Part shown: positions 1-7,631 of the stretch, one piece after another
Numbering within the stretch: position 1 is the first letter of the stretch
Layout: each line of letters starts with the position of its first letter
DNA from: Azorhizobium doebereinerae UFLA1-100
GTDB taxonomy: Bacteria > Pseudomonadota > Alphaproteobacteria > Rhizobiales > Xanthobacteraceae
Assembly (NCBI RefSeq): GCF_000473085.1
Contig: NZ_AXBA01000001.1
Span: 496,001 to 560,000 of the forward strand
Length of the DNA stretch: 64,000 nt
Direction of reading: 5' to 3'
Notes under the pieces: generated by a model
Told to the model about the DNA's origin: nothing
What the model saw: the letters and a program-made list of their open reading frames with translations, nothing else
The model's database searches: none
Translations under genes and position numbers: made by a program

Positions 1-522
1 ATCGGCTACCCGCAGCAGATCGCCGCCTTCACCACCGGCGCCATCGACGCGGCCATCACCACCGAGCCGTCCGCGACCCAGGCCGTGGACGCCGGCGTCG
101 CGGTGCGCTTCGTGGTCGACGGCTATCCCAACCAGCAGGTGGCCGCGGTGCTCTATGGCGGCGACTTCATCGCCAAGCGGCGCCCCGTCGCCGAGCGCTT
201 CATGGTGGCCTATGTGAAGGCCGCACGTGTCTATGCCGACGCCACCGCCAACGGCCGGTTCGACGGCAAGGGCGCGCCGGAGGTCATCAAGACCATCATG
301 CGCACCACCGGCCTGAAGGACGCAGAGCTGTTCACCAAGATGGTGCCCAACGGCGTCAATCCCGACGGCGCGGTGGATATGCCGAGCCTCGCCGCGGACC
401 TCAAATTCTTCGGCGAGACCGGCTATCTCGAACGCCCGGGCAAGGTGGACGACGTGGTGGACAGTTCCTTCTCCACCCACGCGGTCGAGGTGCTCGGCCC
501 CTACAAGGCCGCGCAGAACTAG
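1..522 (+). CDS. ABC transporter substrate-binding protein, SsuA/NMT1 type (3' part)
   Basis: This is the C-terminal 173 residues of a periplasmic binding protein; the start lies before the window. The frame is open from base 1 and ends at the TAG at 520-522. The fragment has the pattern of the NMT1/SsuA/TauA family: an 'AAFTTGAIDAAITTEP' stretch, where the ligand cleft is lined, then 'VAAVLYGGDFIAKRRPVAERFM' split here as 'GGDFIAKRRP' and 'AERFMVAYVKAAR', typical of the second lobe. It is followed 140 bases later by a matching ATPase and permease, so it is the binding component of that importer. The family carries alkanesulfonates, nitrate, taurine, thiamine precursors or aromatic acids; the ligand cannot be told from this fragment. 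Confidence 0.85.
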   Translation: MGYPQQIAAFTTGAIDAAITTEPSATQAVDAGVAVRFVVDGYPNQQVAAVLYGGDFIAKRRPVAERFMVAYVKAARVYADATANGRFDGKGAPEVIKTIMRTTGLKDAELFTKMVPNGVNPDGAVDMPSLAADLKFFGETGYLERPGKVDDVVDSSFSTHAVEVLGPYKAAQN

Positions 523-662
523 CAGAACCCAAGGCGCTCCGGCCGCCGCGCCAACGGCCGGCCGGGCGAGGGCGCCGCACGGGACCCTGAACAGAAGCAC
601 GGCCCGCCGCCGCCCGTCACCGGGGCGCGCGGCCCGGAGCCGCGAGCGGGAGGATGACCAAG

Positions 663-1499
663 ATGGCCGTTGTCAGCAGGCTGAATGCGCAACCCAAGCC
701 CACGGCGGTGCCGGCGCCGATGCAGATTTCGCTGCGCGGGGTGAGGAAATACTTCGGCGCGTCCGGCTTCGTCGCCGTGGACGGCGTCGACATCGACATT
801 CCCCAGGGCCAGTTCTTCGTCATCGTCGGCCCCTCCGGCTGCGGCAAGACCACCCTGCTGCGCATGCTCGCCGGGCTGGAGGGCCTCAGCGAAGGCACCA
901 TGACCATCAACCGGACCGACCCGAGCCGGCCGGAGAATTCCATGGTGTTCCAGGGCGACAGCCTGTTCCCCTGGATGACGGTGTTCGACAACGCCGCCTA
1001 CGGTCTGCGCATGCGCGGCGTGCCGGAGACGGACGTCCGCGAGAGCGTGCAGCTGTGGCTGGAGCGCATCGGTCTGTGGCGCTTCCGCGACCGTTTCCCC
1101 AGCCAGCTCTCCGGCGGCATGCGCCAGCGCGTTTCCATCGTGCGCGCCTTCGCCAACGATCCCGAGATCCTGCTCATGGACGAACCGTTCTCGGCTCTCG
1201 ACGAGCAGAACAAGATGGTGCTGCACGAGGAATTGCTGCGCATCTGGGAGGCCAGCAAGAAGACCGTGGTGTTCATCACCCATTCGGTGGACGAGGCGGT
1301 GACGCTGGGCGACCGCATCATGGTGATGACCGCCAATCCGGGGCGCGAGAAGGCGATGATCGACGTGCCCTTCCCCCGCCCGCGCAACGTGCTGGAGCTC
1401 CGCCACCAGCCGGCCTATGGCGACCTCGTCTTCAATATCTGGGAACAATTGCGCGAAGAGGTCCAGCGGGCCCGCGCCAATGCCGAGGGGGACAAGTGA
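663..1499 (+). CDS. ABC transporter ATP-binding protein, SsuB/TauB type
   Basis: Cytoplasmic ATPase of the nitrate/sulfonate/taurine importer family, 278 residues. Walker A (GPSGCGKTT), Q-loop (VFQGDSLFPWMT), ABC signature (LSGGMRQRV), Walker B (ILLMDEPFSALD) and H-loop (FITHSVDEA) are all present in order. An in-frame ATG lies nine bases upstream at 654, but the GGGAGG at 648-653 abuts it directly; the same motif sits nine bases before the ATG at 663, so 663 is preferred. The stop codon overlaps the permease start by one base (TGATG), which indicates translational coupling. With the flanking binding protein and permease it forms a complete importer. Confidence 0.92.
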   Translation: MAVVSRLNAQPKPTAVPAPMQISLRGVRKYFGASGFVAVDGVDIDIPQGQFFVIVGPSGCGKTTLLRMLAGLEGLSEGTMTINRTDPSRPENSMVFQGDSLFPWMTVFDNAAYGLRMRGVPETDVRESVQLWLERIGLWRFRDRFPSQLSGGMRQRVSIVRAFANDPEILLMDEPFSALDEQNKMVLHEELLRIWEASKKTVVFITHSVDEAVTLGDRIMVMTANPGREKAMIDVPFPRPRNVLELRHQPAYGDLVFNIWEQLREEVQRARANAEGDK

Positions 1500-2275
1500 T
1501 GGCGCGCCGGTCCAGCTTCAGGGGCGCCGACCGCTTCATCGGCCTCCTCACCCCGCTCGTCCTGCTCGGCATCTGGGAGGCGGCCGCGCGCACGGGGCTC
1601 ATCGACGCCCGCTTCTTCCCCGCGCCGTCCAGCATCGTGCACCAGTTCGGCGCGCTGATCGCCAATGGCGAGCTCGGCGACAATCTGATGGCCAGCCTGC
1701 GCCGCCTCGCGCTCGGCATGCTGGTGGGCGGCGTGCCGGCGCTGTTCCTCGGCCTCGCCATGGGCATCTCGCGGCCGCTGCGCGCCGCCATCGACCCGCT
1801 GATCTCCGCCACCTACCCCATCCCCAAGAGCGCCATCCTGCCGCTGGTGCTGCTGATCTTCGGCCTCGGCGAGATGTCGAAGGTGGTGATGGTGGCGCTG
1901 GGCGCCTTCTACCCTATCCTCATCAACACCGTGATGGGAGTGGCCAACATCGACAAGATCTATCTGGACGTGGGGCACAATTTCCGCGCCAGCCGGTGGC
2001 AGGTGTTCCGCACCATCGCCCTGCCGGGCGCGCTGCCCTCCATCATGGCCGGCATCAAGCTCGCCATGGGCATGGGCCTCATCCTGATCGCCATCTCGGA
2101 GATGGTCGCCGCCTCGGACGGCATCGGCTACATGATCTGGAACGCCTGGCAGGTGCTGACCGTCGACACCATGTATGTGGGCCTGCTGGTGATCGCGCTG
2201 CTCGGCTTCATCTTCTCGGTCATCCTTGACGAGGTGGAGCGGCTGCTCATTCCCTGGAAGGGGAACAAGGCATGA
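1499..2275 (+). CDS. ABC transporter permease, SsuC/TauC type
   Basis: Inner-membrane permease of 258 residues, the usual size for SsuC/TauC proteins, with about six hydrophobic segments beginning at residues 14-30. The cytoplasmic EAA loop is seen in the middle ('GHNFRASRWQVFRTIALPG'), the contact surface for the ATPase. The start ATG overlaps the ATPase stop. A longer open frame extends upstream inside the ATPase gene but has no homology and no ribosome site, so it is not used. The protein ends 20 bases before an AraC-family gene, so the transporter and regulator may be co-transcribed. Confidence 0.93.
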   Translation: MARRSSFRGADRFIGLLTPLVLLGIWEAAARTGLIDARFFPAPSSIVHQFGALIANGELGDNLMASLRRLALGMLVGGVPALFLGLAMGISRPLRAAIDPLISATYPIPKSAILPLVLLIFGLGEMSKVVMVALGAFYPILINTVMGVANIDKIYLDVGHNFRASRWQVFRTIALPGALPSIMAGIKLAMGMGLILIAISEMVAASDGIGYMIWNAWQVLTVDTMYVGLLVIALLGFIFSVILDEVERLLIPWKGNKA

Positions 2276-2295
2276 GCTGAAAGAGAGGCGGCGCC

Positions 2296-3138
2296 ATGTC
2301 GAACGCACTCCGGATCGCCTGCGGCACCTTCGGCCGTGTCGCCCTGCTGGACATGGACCAGCCGCTGGTGCGCCACGCCCATCCGCATTGCCATGTGCTG
2401 CTCAAGGTGGAGGGGGCGGACACCGCCTTCACCGTGGGCGACAGCATGGTGCCGCTCACCGACCGCACGGCGGTGCTGGTGGACGGCTGGGAGCCGCACG
2501 CTTATGTGCACGACCCCAGCCGCCCCAAGACCATCATCCTCGCCCTTTATATCGAGCCGGACTGGCTGAAGACCTTCCGCCCCGGCTGGGCGGCCTCGGG
2601 CGTGCCCGGCTTCTTCGAGCAGCCGTGCGGGGAAATCTCCCCGCGCATCCGCCACCTGAGCCATGACCTTGCCGCCGAGATGATGACCCGGCCCGAGGCG
2701 ACCGCCGTGCACGAGGCGCTGCTCGCCGACCTGATGATCGCGGTGGTGGAGCGCTTCACCGCCTGGCGGTCCTTCTCCTCCATCCGCGCCCTCGACGGCC
2801 AGCTGCGCATGGACTGGCGCATCCGCCGCGTGGTGGAAGGCATGCGCGCCAACCTCGCCGAGGATGTGGACGCCGCGTCCCTCGCCCGCGGGGCGGGGCT
2901 CTCCCGGGCGCATTTCTTCCGCCTGTTCGAGGCCTCCACCAACGTACCGCCGCGCATCTATCTCAATTCCATGCGCATCGAGGCGGCGGTGTCCGCCGTG
3001 GTGGGCGAGAACGACAATCTCTCGGACATTTCCGAGCGCCTCGGCTTCTCTGCGCCCTCCCATTTCACCCGCTTCTTCCGCGACCATACGGGCGTCACGC
3101 CGAGCGCCTTCCGCGCGACCTCGCGCCTGGCCGGATGA
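2296..3138 (+). CDS. AraC family transcriptional regulator
   Basis: A 280-residue DNA-binding protein. The N-terminal half has a cupin-like sensor pattern with 'RHAHPHCHVLLKVEG' near residue 20-35, as in AraC sensors that bind small effectors. The C-terminal hundred residues hold two helix-turn-helix units, the first around 'LARGAGLSRAHFFRLFE' and the second around 'ISERLGFSAPSHFTRFFRDH', the canonical AraC end. A GAGAGG motif precedes the ATG. Its position between an importer and a catabolic cluster suggests it senses the transported or degraded compound and controls one or both; that is inference from context. Confidence 0.9.
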   Translation: MSNALRIACGTFGRVALLDMDQPLVRHAHPHCHVLLKVEGADTAFTVGDSMVPLTDRTAVLVDGWEPHAYVHDPSRPKTIILALYIEPDWLKTFRPGWAASGVPGFFEQPCGEISPRIRHLSHDLAAEMMTRPEATAVHEALLADLMIAVVERFTAWRSFSSIRALDGQLRMDWRIRRVVEGMRANLAEDVDAASLARGAGLSRAHFFRLFEASTNVPPRIYLNSMRIEAAVSAVVGENDNLSDISERLGFSAPSHFTRFFRDHTGVTPSAFRATSRLAG

Positions 3139-3207
3139 AGTCCGTTCGCGCAGTGCACATGATGCGCCGCAGCACATCGAATGAGACGCATCGGTAAGTC
3201 GTGAGAC

Positions 3208-3227
3208 GGCGGGACATGGCTCCCGCC
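3208..3227. terminator. Hairpin after the araC-type gene
   Basis: A perfect 7-bp stem (GGCGGGA / TCCCGCC) with a six-base loop lies in the 163-base gap between the AraC gene and the molybdenum hydroxylase genes. There is no T-run, so it may be a Rho-assisted end or just a stable hairpin. Nothing else was recognised in the gap except a GAGGAAA ribosome site near 3287. Confidence 0.35.
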
Positions 3228-3301
3228 GCCTCCGCCCGGCACCCTCCGGCCAATGAAGCGCCGCCGCCAAGGCCGCGCGCCGCACGAGGAAATCGCCGGA
3301 C

Positions 3302-6300
3302 ATGCTCGATGTCCCCCAACAGGACGGCTGGATCGGCCGCGCGGTCGAACGGGTGGAAGACGCCGCCCTGCTGACCGGGCGCGGCCGCTTCATGGACGAT
3401 CTCGGGACCCGGCCCGGTACCCTCCACATGGCGATCCTGCGCTCGCCTCACGCCCATGCGGACATCCTCGGCGTGGACTGCGCGACGGCCGGCGCGCTGC
3501 CCGGCGTCGAGGCGGTGCTGACCGGCGCGGACATCGCCCGCCTCACCACCAGCCTCGTCGTGGGCGTCAAGGCCCCGGTGTCCTGCTGGCCGATGGCGGT
3601 GGAGCGGGTGCGCTATGTGGGCGAACCGGTGGCGCTGGTGGTCGCTCGCGACCGCTACGTGGCGGAGGATGCGCTCGACCTCATCGAGGTGCGCTACGCC
3701 ACCCGCGCCGCGGTGGTGGACCCGCTCGCCGCGATGGACGACGGCGCCCCCCTGCTCCATGACGGCTTCCCGCGCAACACCGCCTCCGACCGCAGCTTCC
3801 GCTATGGCGACCCCGAGGGCGCCTTCGCCGCCGCCGCGCGGCGGGTGTCCATCGCGGTCCACTATCCGCGCAACTCCTGCACCCCCATCGAGACCTACGG
3901 CCTGGTGGCCGAATACGACCCCGGCGAGGACGCCTATGACGTCCTCGCCAATTTCCAGGGTCCGTTCTCCATCCATGCGGTGATCTCCCGCGCGCTGAAA
4001 GTGCCGGGCAATCGCCTGCGCCTGCGCACCCCGCCGGACAGTGGCGGCTCGTTCGGCGTCAAGCAGGGCATCTTCCCCTACATCGTGCTGGCGGCGGTGG
4101 CCGCCCGCGTCGCCGGACGGCCGGTGAAGTGGATCGAGGACCGGCTCGAACACCTCATGGCCTCGGTCTCCGCCACCAACCGCGCCACCACGCTCACCGC
4201 CGCCGTGAGCGCGGACGGCCGGGTGAGCGCGCTCGACTGGGACCAGGTGGAGGATTGCGGCGCCCACCTCAGGGCCCCCGAGCCCGCCACGCTCTACCGC
4301 ATGCACGGCAACCTCACCGGCGCCTATGACATCGCCCACGTCAGCGTACGCAACCGCGTGGTGGTGACCAACAAATGCCCCACCGGCCTCAATCGCGGCT
4401 TCGGCGGGCCGCAGGTCTATTTCGCGTTGGAGCGGCTGATGCAGCGCATCGCCGTCGAGCTCGGCCTCGACCCGCTGGAGGTGATCCGCCGCAACCTCGT
4501 TCCCGCCGCCTCCTTCCCTTATCGCACCGCCCCCGGCGCGCTGCTGGACAGCGGCGACTATGCCGGCACCCTGGAGGCGGGCATCGCCGAGGGTGGCCTT
4601 GCCGCGCTTCTCGCCCGCCGCGACGCGGCCCGCGCGGAGGGCCGGCTCTACGGCATCGGCTATGCGGCGGCGGTGGAGCCGTCGGTCTCCAACATGGGCT
4701 ATATCGCCACCGTCCTCACCCCCGCCGAGCGCCGCAAGGCGGGGCCGAAGAACGGCGCCCAGGCCACCGCCACGGTGTCCATCGATCCCGTCGGCTCGGT
4801 GAGCGTGCATGTGGCCTCGGTGCCGCAGGGCCAGGGCCACCGCACCGTGCTGTCCCAGGTGGTGGCGGACGCCTTCGGGCTCACCCCCGGCGAGATCCGC
4901 GTCAACACGGAGATGGATACGGCGAAGGACGCCTGGTCCATCGCCTCGGGCAATTATTCCAGCCGCTTCGCCGCAGCCGTGGCCGGCGCGGCGCAGATCG
5001 CCGCCGGGCGCCTCGCCGGGCGCCTCGCGCGCATCGCCGCGAGCCAGCTCAACGTGCCGCCGGACGAGGTGGTGTTCGCCGGCGGCAAGCTGTCCGCGCG
5101 GAGCAACCCCGCCAATGCGCTGGCCTTCTCGCGGGTCGCCGCCCTCTCGCACTGGTCGCCCGCTCAGCTGCCGGACGGCCTGGCGCCGACCATCCGCGAG
5201 ACCGCCTTCTGGACCCCGCCGGAGCTGACGGCGGCGGACGAAGAGGACCATATCAATTCCTCGCTCTGCCACGGCTTCATCTTCGACTATTGCGGCATCG
5301 AGGTGGACCGCGACACCGGCGAGATCCGCATCGACCGCTATGTCACCGCCCATGACTGCGGCACCATCCTGCATCCCGGCATGGTGGACGGGCAGATCCG
5401 CGGCGGCTTCGCCCATGCGCTGGGCGCGGCGCTGCTGGAGGAATATGCCTACGGCCCGGACGGCAGCTTCCTGACCGGCACCTTCGCCGACTATCTGCTG
5501 CCCACCGCCACCGAGGTGCCGGACCCGGTCATCATCCATACCCAGACGCCCTCCCCCTTCACCCCGCTGGGTGCCAAGGGCGTGGGCGAGGGCAATTGCA
5601 TGTCCACCCCCGCCTGCCTCGCCAATGCGGTGGCCGATGCGCTGGGCGTCGCCGACATCCGCCTGCCGCTGGTGCCCTCCGGCGTCGCCGCCCTGATCCA
5701 GGGCGAGGAACGCGCCGCACCGCCCGATGCCAAGCCGCGCGGCGGCGCCCCGAAGGCGGCGGGCGCGAAAGGCGAGAAGCTGATGCGCGGCGAGGGCGCG
5801 GCGCAGGTGCGCGCGGCGCCGGAGGCGATCTGGGCCATGCTGCTGGACCCGAAGACGCTGGAAGCCATCATCCCCGGCGCCCACGGTGTGGAGAAGATCA
5901 GCGACACCCATTTCCGCGCCGACGTCACGCTGGGCATCGGCCCGGTGAAGGGCCGCTACCGCGCCGAGGTCACGCTGTCCGATCTCGATCCGCCGCGGGC
6001 GGTCACGCTCGGCGGCAAGGTGGAGGGCAATCTCGGCTTCGGCGGCGGCCAGGGCCGCATCACCCTTACCCCCGATGGGCGCGGCGGCACCGAGGTCGCC
6101 TATGTCTACGAGGCGTTCGTGGGCGGCAAGGTGGCCAGCATCGGCGGCCGCCTGCTGGACGGCGCCGCCAAGGTCATCATCGGCCAGTTCTTCGCCGCTT
6201 TGGCGCGGCGCGCGGGCGGCGCAGCGGGCACGACGCCCCGGCCCGGCCTGCTGGCGCGCCTGCTGTCCCTGTTCTCCCGCACGCCGAAGGAGGGCGGCCG

Positions 6301-6304
6301 ATGA
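3302..6304 (+). CDS. Molybdenum hydroxylase large subunit with fused C-terminal CoxG (SRPBCC) domain
   Basis: A 1000-residue fusion. Residues 1-800 form the xanthine-dehydrogenase/CoxL-type molybdopterin-binding subunit: N-terminal 'RVEDAALLTGRGRFMDDL', the glutamine-loop region, and near the end 'GAKGVGEGNCMSTPA', whose Glu is the catalytic base that acts at molybdenum. The loop that is AYxCSFR in true CO dehydrogenases reads 'LNRGFGGPQ' here, so it is not a form I CO dehydrogenase. From about residue 823 the chain continues as a CoxG-like SRPBCC domain ('GEGAAQVRAAPEAIWAMLLD', 'GIGPVKGRYRAEVTL', 'GGTEVAYVYEAFVGGKVA'), normally a separate protein that helps place the enzyme at the membrane. 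FAD and iron-sulfur subunits follow with overlapping reading frames. Likely reaction: hydroxylation of an aromatic or heteroaromatic substrate, or aldehyde oxidation; substrate unknown. Confidence 0.9.
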   Translation: MLDVPQQDGWIGRAVERVEDAALLTGRGRFMDDLGTRPGTLHMAILRSPHAHADILGVDCATAGALPGVEAVLTGADIARLTTSLVVGVKAPVSCWPMAVERVRYVGEPVALVVARDRYVAEDALDLIEVRYATRAAVVDPLAAMDDGAPLLHDGFPRNTASDRSFRYGDPEGAFAAAARRVSIAVHYPRNSCTPIETYGLVAEYDPGEDAYDVLANFQGPFSIHAVISRALKVPGNRLRLRTPPDSGGSFGVKQGIFPYIVLAAVAARVAGRPVKWIEDRLEHLMASVSATNRATTLTAAVSADGRVSALDWDQVEDCGAHLRAPEPATLYRMHGNLTGAYDIAHVSVRNRVVVTNKCPTGLNRGFGGPQVYFALERLMQRIAVELGLDPLEVIRRNLVPAASFPYRTAPGALLDSGDYAGTLEAGIAEGGLAALLARRDAARAEGRLYGIGYAAAVEPSVSNMGYIATVLTPAERRKAGPKNGAQATATVSIDPVGSVSVHVASVPQGQGHRTVLSQVVADAFGLTPGEIRVNTEMDTAKDAWSIASGNYSSRFAAAVAGAAQIAAGRLAGRLARIAASQLNVPPDEVVFAGGKLSARSNPANALAFSRVAALSHWSPAQLPDGLAPTIRETAFWTPPELTAADEEDHINSSLCHGFIFDYCGIEVDRDTGEIRIDRYVTAHDCGTILHPGMVDGQIRGGFAHALGAALLEEYAYGPDGSFLTGTFADYLLPTATEVPDPVIIHTQTPSPFTPLGAKGVGEGNCMSTPACLANAVADALGVADIRLPLVPSGVAALIQGEERAAPPDAKPRGGAPKAAGAKGEKLMRGEGAAQVRAAPEAIWAMLLDPKTLEAIIPGAHGVEKISDTHFRADVTLGIGPVKGRYRAEVTLSDLDPPRAVTLGGKVEGNLGFGGGQGRITLTPDGRGGTEVAYVYEAFVGGKVASIGGRLLDGAAKVIIGQFFAALARRAGGAAGTTPRPGLLARLLSLFSRTPKEGGR

Positions 6305-7125
6305 AGCCCGCACCGTTCGATTTCGTGCGCGCCGCCAGCCTCGATGAGGCGCTGGGCGTGCTGAAGGCTGAAGGCTCCGACGCCCGCGTCATCGCCGGCG
6401 GCCAGTCCTTCATGGCCATGCTCAACATGCGGCTCGCCAGGCCCAAGGTGCTGGTGGACATCATGCGCCTGCCCGAACTGGCGACCCTCGCCCAGGCGCG
6501 GGACGAGGTGGTGGTGGGGGCCGGCGTGCGCCAGGCGCAGCTGCTCGCCTGGCCCGATCTGCCCCGCGCGCTGCCGCTCATCGCCAAGGCCCTGCCCTAC
6601 ACCGGCCATGTGCAGACCCGCAGCCGGGGCACGGTGTGCGGCTCCATCGCCCATGCCGACCCGAGCGCCGAGCTGCCGCTCTGCCTCGTGGCGCTGAACG
6701 GCCACGTCCACCTCGCCACCGCCAAGGCCCGGCGCAAGGTGGCCGCGGCCGATTTCTTCACCGGCATGATGGCCACCGCCAAGGCCGACGACGAGATGAT
6801 CGAGGCGGTGTCCTTCCCCGTCGCCGGCGGCGCGGGCACGGCGTTCCGCGAGATCGCCCGGCGGCACGGCGACTTCGCCATCGTCGCCTGCGGCGCGCTG
6901 GTCTCCGGCACCGCCATCCGCCTCGCCATCGGCGGCGTGGCGGACATGCCCGCCGCCCGCGATTTCCCGCTGCTGGAGGGTTCCGCCCTGGACGATGCGC
7001 TGAACGCCTTCGCCTACGAGCTGGACGCCCGCGACGACGTGCATGCGAGCGCGCGCTACCGCCGCGAGCTGGTGCGCCGCATCGGCCGCGCCACCATCGA
7101 GGAGGCCCTGAAATGCCGCGCCTGA
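6301..7125 (+). CDS. Molybdenum hydroxylase FAD-binding (medium) subunit, CoxM type
   Basis: A 274-residue flavoprotein subunit that passes electrons from the iron-sulfur subunit to the acceptor. The two FAD-binding motifs are present: 'VIAGGQSFMAMLNMRLA' near residue 31 and 'TRSRGTVCGSIAHADPSAEL' near residue 105. The ATG overlaps the stop of the large subunit (ATGA at 6301-6304), which fixes the start and implies coupled translation. An upstream extension in this frame runs through the large-subunit gene and is not coding. The C-terminal CoxM domain reaches to the end of the protein, overlapping the next start by 13 bases. Confidence 0.93.
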   Translation: MKPAPFDFVRAASLDEALGVLKAEGSDARVIAGGQSFMAMLNMRLARPKVLVDIMRLPELATLAQARDEVVVGAGVRQAQLLAWPDLPRALPLIAKALPYTGHVQTRSRGTVCGSIAHADPSAELPLCLVALNGHVHLATAKARRKVAAADFFTGMMATAKADDEMIEAVSFPVAGGAGTAFREIARRHGDFAIVACGALVSGTAIRLAIGGVADMPAARDFPLLEGSALDDALNAFAYELDARDDVHASARYRRELVRRIGRATIEEALKCRA

Positions 7126-7631
7126 GCGCCGAGGGGCGCCATGCCGTCGCCTTCACCCTGAACGGCCGCGCCGTGGACGGGGTGGCCGAGCCGCGCATGC
7201 TGCTGTCCGATTTCCTGCGCCACGTCATCGGCGCCACCGGCACGCACGTGGGCTGCGAGCACGGCGTGTGCGGCGCCTGCACGGTGGAGGTGGACGGCAT
7301 GCTCACCCGCGCCTGCCTGACGCTGGCGGTGCAGGTGGAGGGCAGCGCCATCCGCACCGTGGAGGGGCTCGCCCCCGCGCCCGACCGGCTCTCGGTGCTC
7401 CAGGCCGCGTTCCGCCGGCATCACGCGCTCCAGTGCGGCTTCTGTACCGCCGGCATCCTGATGTCCCTCGACGCCTTCCTCAAGGCGACGCCGCGCCCCG
7501 ACGAGGCGGCGGTGCGGGACCTGCTGTCCGGCCATCTGTGCCGGTGCACCGGCTACACGCCCATCGTCCGCGCGGCCCTGGAGGCGGCCGCGGAACTTTC
7601 AGCGACCCAAGAGGAAACCGCCCATGCTTGA
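7113..7631 (+). CDS. Molybdenum hydroxylase [2Fe-2S] (small) subunit, CoxS type
   Basis: A 172-residue iron-sulfur subunit. The plant-ferredoxin-like N-terminal cluster motif is 'CEHGVCGACTVEVDG', and the helical C-terminal cluster motifs are 'CGFCTAGILM' and 'CRCTGY', all complete. The start at 7113 has GGAGG eight bases upstream; an internal ATG at 7141 would leave a shorter but still complete protein. It overlaps the FAD subunit by 13 bases and the acyl-CoA ligase by 8 bases, so the three hydroxylase genes and the ligase form one translationally coupled unit. Confidence 0.93.
   Translation: MPRLSAEGRHAVAFTLNGRAVDGVAEPRMLLSDFLRHVIGATGTHVGCEHGVCGACTVEVDGMLTRACLTLAVQVEGSAIRTVEGLAPAPDRLSVLQAAFRRHHALQCGFCTAGILMSLDAFLKATPRPDEAAVRDLLSGHLCRCTGYTPIVRAALEAAAELSATQEETAHA

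Noticed and set aside
3095-6313. Very long minus-strand open frame opposite the molybdenum hydroxylase large subunit gene
   Set aside because: Its composition (His, Arg, Ala, Gly repeats) is what third-position GC bias produces on the reverse strand of a real gene. No domain is visible and the plus-strand gene has full family motifs.
3302-7631. Carbon-monoxide dehydrogenase (CoxMSL)
   Set aside because: Subunit layout fits but the AYxCSFR copper-molybdenum loop is absent (LNRGFGGPQ instead) and no Cox maturation genes follow.
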